NCBI GenBank assembly: GCA_027922465.2
Contig: BQMF02000040.1
Span: 620,001-684,000, forward strand
Direction of reading: 5' to 3'
DNA: 64,000 nt
Source of the DNA: Turritopsis dohrnii
Taxonomy: Eukaryota; Cnidaria; Hydrozoa; Anthoathecata; Oceaniidae
Part shown: in pieces, positions 21,132-32,488 of the stretch
How positions within the stretch are numbered: position 1 is the first letter of the stretch
Layout of the letters: each line of letters begins with the position of its first letter
Position numbers and translations under genes: made by a program
Notes under the pieces: model-generated
Databases searched by the model: none
The model's input: only the letters and a program-made list of their open reading frames with translations
Told to the model about the DNA's origin: nothing

Positions 21132-23165
21132 CTTATTGGTAAAAACTTTGTTGGTACAAAGTTTCGACGCTTGGCCGAAAATTCGTCATTTTCGTCCGAC
21201 AAATAATTGAAACCTACGAAAATTTCGACCCTTTACGAAATCTTCTTATTGCTTGTTTTTGGATTTCTGCGTAAGCAAGAAAGCCTTTACTTTCGTCGTT
21301 TTTCTTAGTTTTTTTTCATCTTACTGTCCAAACCTAGCGATTTTTTTATCTCGAAGTTCATTGGTTCATACAGCCGCCGAATCAAAATTCATTGGTGCAT
21401 AGAGCGCCACTATTACGAAAGGGTGCTAATTAACTTTAATAGCGCTATTTTATTGGCTTGAATTTCCGCCATGTGATCATCCGGGTATTTTTCGACTTCA
21501 CGTCTGCACGCCGTTCGCATAATGGTAGAGGAAACCGAAGAAACCCTTCGTGTTGATTGATCAATATTGAACAGATTTAAAAGAACATTTAAGGGAGAAG
21601 GAGAGAAATTTATAATTATCTTACGATGATTCTACTGCGCTCATTCTTTTCTAAAAGCAAGTTCTCAATGTTTTATAAAACAGTGTGTGAAAAGGAATGC
21701 TTTTATTTTTTGGAAAATGTCTTGGATTCTTTTAAGCCTATCGTTTGTTTCATGTGTGGGCTGTGGTGCTTTTTAAGCTCTGGATACATACAGCTCAGCT
21801 CAGTTTCCTCTTCAGCTCCAACAACATACAAGAATGTCTTGTCCACCCTCTCTGTCTGTGCATCATTTTTATGTTTGATGTTTCTCTCTAGCTATTTTAG
21901 CTACTTGTATAAGGTCTTGGCTGTATTATCAATATCTTTAATTAGGAATGGGGACTTTCTATTTACGATAGCAAATTGAAACTTACCTTGATTGTCTGTA
22001 ATTTTTTAAATACTGGACATCCTTTAACTCAAATTTCTGCTTTCAGTTATGTTTGCTAATTTTGGTATAAGTTGAGGTCATATTTTTCATAATCCTAATC
22101 TTTGTTTACTTTTTGTGTTTGGGAAGTCTCAATAATTAGGAAGATTGACCGTACCTGAGTAATCACAGTGATATCTGAAAGCGTATAAATTTGACGTTAT
22201 TTTTTTCATTAAGTTTATTGGGAGTTAATGTAATGTTTCATATTGTGTTGTTATCCTTTCATAATATACATGTATTTTGTATCATTAAAATCTACGCTTT
22301 CTTTTTTGTGCTTGTGAATTAGGAATTCTATTAGGATGATAGGCAAGACATATTGAATTCATAAATTCGTAACATTTACATTAACTTACATGCATACTCA
22401 TTGTTTTATCTGAATTGATCACTGAATCCTTAATATCATTTCGTACCAATGAAATTAATAACATTATGTCGTTCAGATATAATCAAGTTTAATGTTGTTT
22501 ATTGGTATAAAGTTTTGCATAGTGCCAATTATGTTCTATCCAGATTTTTGGGGAGTACATGATCAGAAATTTATATTGCGGAAATGATTAAACCTTTCTT
22601 AAATTTCATGAATGTCATAGCCTTTCTTTTTTCATACTTCAGCTGATTTTGCAGAAACCCTTATGCCTGCAAGGGCATCTTGTTTTTGTTTATTCACTCG
22701 ATTTTCATTATTAAGTGTTTTGATTGCAACTCTGTAAGACGTGCTTATTTTCAACGTAATGAAACAGGTGAGTGTTAACATAGCGAAACATGTTTTCAGG
22801 TAACAGCTTTGAATAATGTACGTGCAAATGTAGTCCCATTTAGATTTACAAACTATTTAAGAAATCTTGGAAAAAAACTTCCATTTCGTTATTTGTAAGA
22901 ATTTGTCCTTGTGGCCAACCAATTAAGCCCTGACATCTAGTATCAGGTGCCAGGATGATTCGGGTGATCCCCAACCTTGTTAGAATTCCACAAGAAGCAG
23001 GAGAAGACTGGATAACAATGGTTTTATATGGCATCTGATTTTAAAGAAAATTTTTGAAATGGTCGAAATGTTTCATCGGTTGAAAATATTGTTCGGTACA
23101 AATTTTCGTCGGCCCAAAATTTTCATCGGTAGCTACAAATTTGCATCAAAGTTTTTACCGATAAG
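21132..23165 (+). mobile_element. 2-kb element with long imperfect TIRs (CTTATYGGTAAAAACTTTG)
   Basis: CTTATTGGTAAAAACTTTG at 21132 is matched by the inverted CTTATCGGTAAAAACTTTG ending at 23165. The inversion continues imperfectly for about 70-80 bases (GGTACAAAGTTTCG...GCCGA against GCAAATTTG...GGCCGACGAAAATTTGTACC). Inside, 21240-22690 is shared with 30300-32060. No transposase coding is recognisable and no clean target duplication is visible. Confidence 0.6.
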
Positions 23166-23307
23166 ATGCTTCGGAATACAGGATTAGTCATTATTTAGCT
23201 GAATCATGAACAACCACTATTGACAACTTCATTTATACAATTCAAGGTGTTACGGATGTAACACGATAGTTGCAAGACGAGCGTTATACTGCTGTCTTTC
23301 ATAAATA

Positions 23308-24152
23308 CAGTGGAACCTCCTTTTAAAGCGGACACCTCCTTTAGACGGACAAAAAAAATTGTCCCGGACGAACCCTTAATAAACTCTTATAAAGAAACCT
23401 CCCCAATGCAGACAGTCTCAAGCGGACACCTCCTTAAAGTGCACATTTTTTCCATGTCCCGCACGACAATCCCCCCTAAAATTTACCTCTATAAAGCGGA
23501 CATCGAAAAATTTCGACAAAAATATCAAAATTCATTTTATTTCTTTTCCTTTTCTTTGTTTACAATACAATACAAAACAGGACTCGTTTGGAAAGCAGTT
23601 GTTTTACATTGTAGATACATGTATATACTGAAACGACAATCCTGTATAAATATTTTAGAAATACAAATACAAATACAAATTTCTTGTTCTTTTATTATAA
23701 GTTCTTTTAGCCAACATCTTGTCTTGATCAATAATGTGGAATATACATGGTAGCTCTAACCATTAACACACTTCCCGGTTAACATACTTTCTAGTCACTT
23801 CTGCTTCCATGTATGAGCCTGGCAATTTCAAAAACATGGCAATATGCTTTGATAAACGCGAAGTAATGTGCCCCCAAAATACTACCATCACATTTAATAC
23901 AGTAACGGCACATTCACTGGCAAAAGTAACGGTCTAGAAGACATACAAATTTCCAAAAGGCGCCAGACAACTATAAAAACATTTTTTCATATTATTATTT
24001 ATGTACAGCTTTGCAATCATTTTCAGGATTTAGGAAAAGAATTTCTTGCGAGTTTCTGGCCAAAATTAGCAAAACATCTTCAAGGCGGACACCTCTCTAA
24101 ATCGGACAAAATGTCTGGCCCCATAAGTGTCCGCTTTAAGGAGGTTCCACTG
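23308..24152. mobile_element. pogo/Tigger-type MITE, CAGTGGAACCTCC ends
   Basis: CAGTGGAACCTCCTTTTAAA at 23308 and, inverted, the end at 24152 (CAGTGGAACCTCCTTAAAGC). TA flanks both sides (23306-23307 and 24153-24154). Internal CGGACACCTCC repeats. 845 bp without a transposase. Confidence 0.8.
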
Positions 24153-24261
24153 TATTGAACTTAGTTAAATTTAGTTAAGGTTACTTTGCATATCTGCCCC
24201 CGGGGCGGATCTAAGGGCGCTTTTAATAACGATCCCCGGGCGTATTATTAGAATGCAAATA

Positions 24262-24739
24262 CAGTCAACTCTGGATATCTTGATCTTTTCGGTATTTCAA
24301 ACTTTTTTCCCGGTCCCTTGGACACTATACACTTGTTTGGGCCAAAAGCCTCTCGATATCTGGAACCTCCATATCTCGAAATTTGCGGTATCTCGAACAA
24401 TATTTCCGATCCCCTGACTGATTTTCTCTCGTTATCTCTTTCCCCAAAACTTTCAGAAATTCCGGGCGTGATTTTCGCATTTGTGAATGTTTTGATAAAA
24501 TGCCATTTTTCTAAATTCGAATTTTGCAGAAGTATATGAATCTAGTTTTTTTTTGAAAGATTAAATTGATTATCTCTATTTAAGGCGAAAACTAGAAGCA
24601 AAGACTAACAAACAAATTTGTGGTAGAAAAATGTAAGGCATTGAAAGACCTGCAGAAAGGGATGTCTTAAAAAGAGGTAGCCGAAAAGTATGATGGCCCA
24701 AAGAACACAATATCAAGCTGGATTAAGGATAAAAACAAA

Positions 24740-24798
<59 letters not shown>

Positions 24799-24931
24799 GA
24801 CCACGCTGGAAAAAAATGGCATACAATCTAAGCGAACGCAACTTCCTATCCCTTTCTCGATATCTCGAACTCTCGATATCCCGAACTGTTCTGCTGGTCT
24901 CCTGAGAGTTCGAGATATCGAGAGTCGAGTG
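24262..24931 (+). mobile_element. Tigger/pogo element relic with CENP-B-type HTH remnant
   Basis: Ends CAGTCAACTCTGGATATC (24262) and, inverted, CACTCGACTCTCGATATC (ending 24931), with TA on both sides. Between about 24575 and 24730 the plus strand reads VEKCKALKDLQKGMS, a stop, then KEVAEKYDGPKNTISSWIKD, a CENP-B/Tigger N-terminal helix-turn-helix. It runs into an (AAAT)n microsatellite at 24737-24796, and the catalytic DDE domain is deleted. GATATC and CTCGA motifs recur in the ends. The 16-base phrase TTATTAGAATGCAAAT occurs on both flanks (24245-24260 and about 24960-24975). Confidence 0.8.
24737..24796. repeat. (AAAT)n microsatellite
   Basis: About 14 uninterrupted 4-base units, joined to the end of the decayed transposase segment. 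Confidence 0.9.
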
Positions 24932-25022
24932 TATTATTAATTGCGCCCGTAAGGGCGTTTTATTAGAATGCAAATATTATTATTCTGACTACAAAAATCT
25001 TGATTAAAGTATAGCTTATTTT

Positions 25023-25200
25023 TATTACGGTAGCAGCGAAGCGAATACCGTATTAAAACACCCTTGGACTACTCCTCCTCCTCCTCCTCCTCCTCCTCCT
25101 ACTACCGACCGAAATGGCAGTTTAGCCTGTGCAGCCTACCAATGTCGCTTTCGAAACTGCGTAAATTGCAACTAAAGAACGGAGGCTAATATAATCTTTA
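25023..25200 (+). repeat. Interspersed repeat, copy 1 (partner at 52845)
   Basis: TATTACGGTAGCAGCGAAGC, CGTATTAAAACACC, a (CCT)n run at 25072-25099, and ACCGAAATGGCAGTTTAG are found in the same order at 52845-53000. No coding seen. Confidence 0.6.
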
Positions 25201-25223
25201 TAACTATCAAAACATTCTTTATA

Positions 25224-25791
25224 CAGTGGAACCTCTAATAGCGGCCACTTTGGGGGACCCAGCTTAGTGGCCGTTGCATTAGAGGTGACCGATGTATGGA
25301 GGTTTTATATGAATATACTTTTTTTATCAAAAAGGCTGGTCAGGATGGGAGGGTTATAAAGAATGATTCATGATCAAAATAAACACAACATTATTGAGCC
25401 TAAGTGCTTCAAGTCGTTGTGTGTGACAAGATTTAAAGCACTTACTAAGTCAGCACCACCTAATGTTTCACAAAAGTTGTTCAAATCATCTACAATAGAT
25501 AAGGCTGCGTGACTTGACTTTATTTTTGTAAATAATTATTGTAAATAAAATAACAATTTTTTTTATTTTTACATTCATTTGCTTGCGTAACGATTTTTTT
25601 GACCGTTAATAGAGGTAAAATTAGACATTGGGACAATAGAAAGTGGCCGTTTGGCCGTTGATTGGAGGTGACCGATGTATGGAGGTTTTTTTATAAGAGT
25701 TTGACCATAAATTCGGCAGGGACTTTCTTTTCTGGCCGCTTATCAGGAGGTGACCGATGTATGGAGGTGACCGTTAATAGAGGTTCCACTG
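25224..25791. mobile_element. pogo/Tigger-type MITE, CAGTGGAACCTCTAATAG ends
   Basis: CAGTGGAACCTCTAATAGCG at 25224 and, inverted, the end at 25791 (CAGTGGAACCTCTATTAACG), with TA at 25222-25223 and 25792-25793. 568 bp. Internal GGTGACCGATGTATGGAGG phrases recur four times (near 25285, 25668, 25750, 25762). No transposase. Confidence 0.82.
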
Positions 25792-25810
25792 TACGTTCTT
25801 TTAGTATTTT

Positions 25811-26068
25811 CAGGGGCGTAGCAAGACATTTTGAGTTGGGGGGGCTCAATAAATCTCTATTGTTGAAAGAGGCCCCACCATGGTTGGGGCCGTTGCGCCA
25901 AGAAATTTTTTGAAAAATACTACCTCTAGATTGCCTATAAAAGCACTCAAAATCTATAATTTCAACATGATTTTCAATTTTTAGGAAAGGCAAAAACAAA
26001 TTTCTCATAATTGACAAAAAAGTTGGGGGGGCTCAAGCCCCCAAGCCCCCCCTAATTCTACGTCCTTG
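25811..26068. mobile_element. hAT-like MITE, CAGGGGCGTAG end
   Basis: CAGGGGCGTAG at 25811 and, inverted, CAAGGACGTAG ending 26068. GTTGGGGGGGCTCA phrases lie near both ends in direct orientation. Ends of the CAGGGGCGTAG type are common in hAT-derived MITEs. No exact 8-bp duplication is visible, so confidence is moderate. Confidence 0.5.
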
Positions 26069-27842
26069 ATTTTACCATAGATTCGCCATTTCCAATAAAC
26101 ATTTTCCTATTAAAAACACGGTGGGGAACTTTAGTTGCACCTAATTTGAAACACGGTTAAAATAAACTTAAGCTTTGTTTTTGGTAACGTCTTGTGCTTC
26201 GAAGTTCGAAGCTCTCTTCTTCTTGCAGTTACAAAGATTTATCGAAATTCATCGAACTTAAACTTTTTAAAAGCATTTTACATTTTTTTTTATATTTTGT
26301 GCGTGTGTATTTTGTTTGCTTGTCTACAAAAATGTCTTGGATTAAAGTTTGAAACGGTTTTACTTTGTTTCTTATATTTTTAGAAGACGTTTGTTTTTTT
26401 TCTCTTTTCGGTCTTACAGCTTTCTTTTTATAAAAAAAAATCTGATATAAAAAAAACGTAGTTTCGCGTATTGTGCATATTTCTTTTGTTTGTATCAAAT
26501 AGTTTTCTGGTGGTTTTACTTAAGCCCTGTTTACACTTTTTCAAATGAAAATTGCCTTAATTTAAGCCTAAGAGATAAACAAAGGTCGACAAAGCTTCAT
26601 GGGGCTTCATCAGACTAATTAATTTAGAATCTATTTCGTTTTGTACATTGCGAGTTGAAATGCTGCTACCGTTTTGTGCCATATGGCTCTTGTTTAAATT
26701 AAAATAATATATGTTTTCTTTAAGTTATTTAAAAAGTAAAGAGGAGAAATTGCGAATTAAATTAAAAGTCCTTGTTTTAATTGCCGTATAAATTGCGACG
26801 CACGTGTTGCATGTTATGAATAATTATAAACAAGAGGCCCGTAGGCCATAAGGTCAGCGCAAATTGGATGCTTTAAAAATCTCACGAATACAGCTTGCAG
26901 AAAAAGAAGCCTGGATACTTGAAGGGAAAATAATTGCTGCATTTCTCTATTTAGGGTGGGTAGGGGTGAGTCAATAATGGTCAATAAAACCCTAAGTCTC
27001 AATTTAACATTCCTAATAAGGTAAAATTCAGTTCATGGAAATTCATTGGAAAATGTTTCTTCTTCTCGGGTTAAAAAAATCTGAAATAATTCTGAAATAT
27101 TTTTTAAGTATTAACAACTGATTGTTGAAAAGTGTTTTTTTGGCACAAAAGTTGAGAAAACGACAAAATACGTTCTTTGACATTTATCAACATTAATTTT
27201 GCACCTGCATAAAACCCTGCACAGACTTCCATTTGACATAACTTGGTCTACCAATTAAATTTTGATAGCATTTTGTCTGACAGACAGACAGACAAACAGC
27301 AAATCTGCTATAAAAAGAGACTAAAGGCAAAGACGGTGTTGTTGGCCTCCCATTCATGTATGCCCTATTGACAAACAAATTGACTTGGATTCAATAGAAT
27401 TTTATGTTAAAAATAGGCTCACAAAAATAGCCCATGCAAGGTCAGATTTTGCTGTTTCTTAAAAAGAAAAATGTGTATATAATAAAAGGAAGTAAATTGC
27501 ATGTTGGCTGTCCTTATTTTTTGAGCCTTTTTCTTATTTTGTTCTTTGCTTTAAGAACAGTTTCAGATTTCAGCCTCCTTTTGTTCTTATTTATAGAACT
27601 TCCAGTTAAATAATGTATAAAGAAACAGTTTTTAGACACACGTTTACCTTTACTCGTTTCTTGTTTCAATCTTGACAATTTTGAATCTTGACAATTTGAC
27701 AATTTGAATTAATTTGTAATGGAACATGGTAGTGAAACAAATACATATTAAAAAATGGTAGCAATTCGGTACTAACATAACACCATTAATTATATTGTAG
27801 GTGAGAAAAAAAACAATCACAAGTGAAAACAACATACATATA
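26069..27842. other. AT-rich intergenic DNA
   Basis: It contains a short relative of the repeat at 4136 (ACAAGAGGCCCGTAGGCCAT, 26830-26849) and a (CAGA)n run near 27280-27297. No conserved coding match. Confidence 0.4.
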
Positions 27843-28286
27843 CCGTATTTCCTCTAATAAACGCCGCGGCGTTTATTACAAATTCAAGGTTTTGGATGCG
27901 GCGTCTAATAGAGGGAGGCGTTCATTAGAGGGCGGCGTTTATTACAAAATGAAAAATTGGACAGAAGCAAACTTAAACAACAATGTTTTCTTATCCTAAA
28001 AAACCTTACAAAAGATTGTGCGAAAATGTTTTACACAAAAGATATGTTCACGAAAATGTCAAAGAAGAGCAATATCACTGTCGCCGTTTTCTAGTATGAG
28101 ATGAAAACTTTTTTGTAATTCTTGCTTAGCCTGTTTTCTAATAAACGCCGCTTTTCAAGATGCGGCGTTTAATAGAGGGAGGCGTTTATTCGAGGGCGGC
28201 GTTTACTACAAACGTTCGGATATAAGTGCGGCGTTTAATAGAGGGCGGCGTTTATCAGAGGGCGGCGTTTATTAGAGGAAATACGG
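27843..28286. mobile_element. 444-bp MITE with CCGTATTTCCTCTAATAAAC ends
   Basis: CCGTATTTCCTCTAATAAAC at 27843 is mirrored by the inverted end at 28286. TA lies at 27841-27842 and 28287-28288. The interior repeats GGCGTTTATTAGAGGGCGGC-like phrases many times, giving GC-rich blocks against AT-rich flanks. Short look-alikes occur at 306-341 and, on the other strand, near 53390-53450. Confidence 0.8.
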
Positions 28287-28288
28287 TA

Positions 28289-29070
28289 CTTCTTTATTTA
28301 CTAGACATTTCAGGCTTGGGCTGTGCTTAATTTTTGAAACAATGATCTGATCCTCAGGTTGTTCAGATTTTGTTCTTATTTTTTGGCTAAATCTGACACA
28401 AATCTATTTTTATAAAAAGGTTCTTATAAAAATAAAGCATGTATGTAATAAGACCAACACTTAAAGTATCTTTACTAGTTGCTCGGTGGGTGATGATGAT
28501 AAAAGAAATGTTAAAACATATTTAAAGAGTCACTTTGCATTTGCATTTAAGAATAGGTCGGTAGCTGTCCAGTGTTTTTTTGTTTTGTTTTTTTTCTTTC
28601 AAGTTCTCGATATGATTTAAAAATGAAGTTATGGTATATACGGCTGCTTCCGAATTTTAAAGAAAAGAATTAGTTAATGTCAGCATAATAGAGAAGAGGG
28701 ACCTGGACCATTTATCCTTATATTATGACCCACGTTATATCTTAAAAATCGCTGACAATTTGATGAACAACTGTATTATTGACGTGTGCAGTTTTGTGCA
28801 TGAAATTATGTTTCCTTTAGATATGTTTTTTTTGTTTAGCTTTATTGAAAATATTTTTTTGGCTGAGGCTGGTGTGTATGGATAATAATGATGTGTCCTT
28901 TGTGGTCCTGTTCTTGATATTGCAATAAGAAAAAATATGATGTGGATCTCAGTAGAAATAAATAATTTGTTTTCCGATACGACCACTCCACAAAAAACAT
29001 TGAAATTGACAGGAAATTCATCATACTAACTAAATTGCATCGTTTGCGTTACCTTGACAGAATGACAATA
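28289..29070. other. AT-rich intergenic DNA, no gene seen
   Basis: No conserved coding match or repeat ends recognised. Confidence 0.35.
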
Positions 29071-29229
29071 CAGTGGAATCTCTCTATCACGACTACCCTC
29101 TATCTCGAATATCTCTATATCTCGAACAAAAATCTCGATCCCTTGAACAGCTAACTGGAAGAGCTAACTTTCTTTATCTCGAACATTCTCTCCCAAAATT
29201 TTCGAGTTCGAGATAGAGAGATTCCACTG
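29071..29229. mobile_element. 159-bp pogo/Tigger-type MITE
   Basis: CAGTGGAATCTCTCTATC at 29071 and its inverse ending 29229, with TA on both sides (29069-29070, 29230-29231). Internal TATCTCGAAC motifs recur four times. Confidence 0.85.
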
Positions 29230-29231
29230 TA

Positions 29232-30049
29232 ATTTAAACCGTTAAGTAGAATTCTGTTTCTAGATAGAGGTAAATCTAAGATATAGTTAAAAAAAATTAA
29301 CCATTTATGGATTCAAAGCAAATTTAACCGGTAGATCGACTGTGTCCTTTATTTAGAATAATCAACATAAACCTTCGCGCAACTTTTCTAGTATAGACTG
29401 TAAAAGTAACTAATGAATATTAATTTAATTTCTTATCCTTTATCCATCTTTTGGCTTTAAGAAAATAATTGCTTTAAAATAAAGCTTTGTTAGAAAGTTT
29501 GTTCATGGTCTTTATTAAGCAACTGTTTTTTTAACAAGATATGGGAAAGTCTCTGGTTTCTATAATTCCCTCGCTTAACCCAGGCAGCAGTAATAAAGCT
29601 GACCACAAACTTTACTCACAAAACCAGAATATCAATACGTTTTGACATTCTGGTTCCTCTTTCCCCTCCTTTCATTATCCTCACTATCTTATGAAAATCC
29701 AACTGTCATGTAAGTGGTTTTAGTTTTGGACAATTGATTTGATTAAAAACGTAAAATTTAAGGAGGTTCACGGTTTTAATTTAATTTTAATTACATAAAC
29801 GCTTTGGCTGACATTCATTCTTTATTTTCGTGAAATTTGATACAAGATTGCAAAGATGAATGAATAAAGGATGCAAAAGTAATGCCAATGAATACACAAT
29901 AGATAAGTCATCTATTGACACATTGGTTTCGCTGATCCTTTACATACAGTGCCGGATAATTCATATAGGTTACCTTCTTGGTTCTTGTCAAATGATTCAT
30001 GATCGTTAAATCATCTGAAAGTTGAACTGCATATTGACATATATAACCA
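29232..30049. other. AT-rich intergenic DNA, no gene seen
   Basis: No conserved coding match or repeat ends recognised. Confidence 0.35.
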
Positions 30050-30134
30050 CAGTCGACTCTCGATATCTCAAACTCTCAGGGGACCGGGAAAAAAGTTCGA
30101 GATATCGAGTATTCGAGATATCGAGAGTCGACTG
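30050..30134. mobile_element. 85-bp minimal Tigger-end palindrome
   Basis: CAGTCGACTCTCGATATCTC at 30050 with its inverse ending 30134, separated by little more than a third GATATCGAG motif. It is the same end type as 24262-24931, but flanked by CA rather than TA. Confidence 0.75.
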
Positions 30135-30299
30135 CAGTTTATAGGCAACCAGCTGGGAGTAGAATAGTCTGATGGATAGCAAATCTGGATGTGGAAAAAG
30201 ATACACACTCAAGGCTAACTTTGTCAAATCAAATCTACACCTACAAATGCAGTAGGCTTCAGGAGAACCACACCTTGACTACTATCCTCTGACAGAGTT

Positions 30300-32060
30300 A
30301 TTGGATTTCTGCGAAAGAAAGAAATCCATTACATTACATTACATTGTTTCATGGGTTTTTCTATTGTTTCTGATGTCCAAACTTAGCGGTTTTTTGAAAG
30401 TTCGTGCGTGTGTTTACATGAAACTAATCCGTTTCAACCATGTCAGGGAAGAAACTGTTTCTATTTTTAATGAATTTAAAAAAAGATATGCATATCCAAT
30501 ACTGGAGATGAAAAAAAAAGATATACATATCCAATACTGGAGATGAAAAAAGAAGATATGCATATCCAATACTGGAGATGAAAAAAGAAGATATGCATAT
30601 CCAATACTGGAGATGAAAAAAGAAGATATGCATATCCAGTACTGGAGATGAAAAAAGAAGATATACATATCCAGTACTGGAGATGAAAAAAGAAGATATG
30701 CATATCCAGTACTGGAGATGAGAAAAGAAGATATGCATATCCAATACTGGAGATGAAAAAAGAAGATATGCATATCCAATACTGGAGATGAAAAAAGAAG
30801 ATATACATATCCAGTACTGGAGATGAAAAAGAAGATCATATACATATCCAGTACTGGAGATGAAAAAGAAGACCTATTGTCGAAACTTAAGGTTAGGGTT
30901 AGGCTAGTACTATGATCATTCAAAAGAAATTCTCAATGTTTTGCCAGCAGATTCAAAAGGTATGCATTTGTTTTAGGGAGAAAATGTCTCAGGTTCTTTA
31001 ATCCTTTCTAAATACAAAAGATTTTTGCTTGTTTCATGTTCGGGCTGCAATGTTTTTGGATTCATACAGCTCAATTTCCTCCTGAGTCCTATCATCAAAA
31101 ATGTATATCTACCACTTACATGTTAGATGTTGCTCTATAAGTTATACTGTCAATATCCCTAATAAAGAATGGCCTTGTAATTACGATAGCAAATTGAAGC
31201 AAGTTCCAACTGTCTCTAAACACTGCACATCATGTAATACACAGTTTTCCTTCCAGTTATATATGTGTGCTGAGTATTTACTTTTAATGTTCAAAATCTT
31301 TGCTTACTTTTTGTGTTTCCAATATTGGGAATTCCGTTCATAATTATGGACAGTACATAATCATGGTCATATGTGAAAAGATCAACATAAACGTAATCAT
31401 ATTTTGTGCCTTGAAATAAAGGATGCTTTATGTCATTCAGATGTAATTAAGTTGATTGGCGGTGTATATCATACAGTCAAGTTTTGTGTAGTGTCAGTTA
31501 CACATTCACAATGCCTTGGGGGTGCATTCTTTTGTAAAAATCATTCAAACTTTTTTAGCATTTTTTAAAGTATTTTTATGTTAATTCAGATCAAGAATGT
31601 TTGTAAGTGCATGCATTATTGTCAATCAAACTAACTGGTATATATGGATGTATTTTGCATTACCAAACTCTATGTGTTATTGTTTTGAGCTTGTGATTTA
31701 GGAAGTTTGCTAGAAAGATTGACACCACATATCAAATTCAAAATGTTTAGAGTTTATGAGTTATGTACATACTAAATATCTTAAAGGATCATTGAAATTA
31801 TGTCATACCAACATACAAGTCTTTCAGATTTAACCAGGTTTATTGGCAGGTATTATAATAAATTGCGCATAGTGCCAATTATTCACAATAACCTGGGGAG
31901 TGCGTCATCAGAAATGTATAATGTTGTATTGTAGAAATCATTCAACCATTCAAAATCATTCAAATTTCAAGAATGTCATATGTGCTTTCGTTTCCCATAC
32001 TTCAGCTGATTTCGCAGAATTCCTCTTGCCTAGCTATAAGAGCATCTTTTTCAGTAATTA
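30300..32060 (+). repeat. Second copy of the interspersed repeat found inside 21132-23165
   Basis: It matches 21240-22690 in order: TTGGATTTCTGCG, GTCCAAACYTAGCG, TTCTCAATGTTTT, TTGTTTCATGT..GGGCTG, ATACAGCTCA, CATACTTCAGCTGATTT and a terminal AGAGCATCTT/AGGGCATCTT. It lacks the outer TIRs and contains the 35-bp minisatellite at 30481-30870. No protein is encoded. Confidence 0.65.
30481..30870. repeat. 35-bp minisatellite, about 11 copies
   Basis: The unit is GATATGCATATCCAATACTGG plus GAGATGAAAAAAGAA. Unit starts fall 35 bases apart (30485, 30520, ...). Variants differ at CCAATACTGG/CCAGTACTGG and ATGCAT/ATACAT. Long minus-strand open frames here are artefacts of a repeat free of stops. Confidence 0.95.
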
Positions 32061-32488
32061 GAACTAGAGCAGACATTGTTTAGGGGTCATATATAAAGTC
32101 AAGTCGTTTATATAAAATCGTATAATATAGATCACAATACACTGATACAGTTTGCTAGCCTCATCATAAATAAGGCTGATTGAAACAAACATCTTTGAAG
32201 GGAACAGACGAAAACATCACAATTCTGTTTAATTTCTTTGTCAAAAAAATCAAACAATCCACAATGTTTAGGTGGCTTTGCAAGTGATCATTTAACTACA
32301 AAAGAAACAAAAAGGTAACATTAGAAACGTTTCATTAGTCACCAAAGGCTTGGGTTCATTGGCTAGAAAAGTAATAACGTTCTTTCGAAGTTACAGATAT
32401 ATATACCAGAAACAGAAAGGACTCAAGTGCTGCTACTGTGTAAAATATATTTGAAAGTTAGGCCTTGGTTAAGATGAAGTACAAACAG
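32061..32488. other. 3' flank of the CRIM1-like gene
   Basis: Probably the 3' UTR of the minus-strand gene ending at 32489. No polyadenylation signal placed with confidence. Confidence 0.35.

Noticed and set aside
30414..30923. 169-, 110- and 106-codon minus-strand open frames
   Set aside because: Produced by the 35-bp minisatellite; three frames read the same peptide cyclically.
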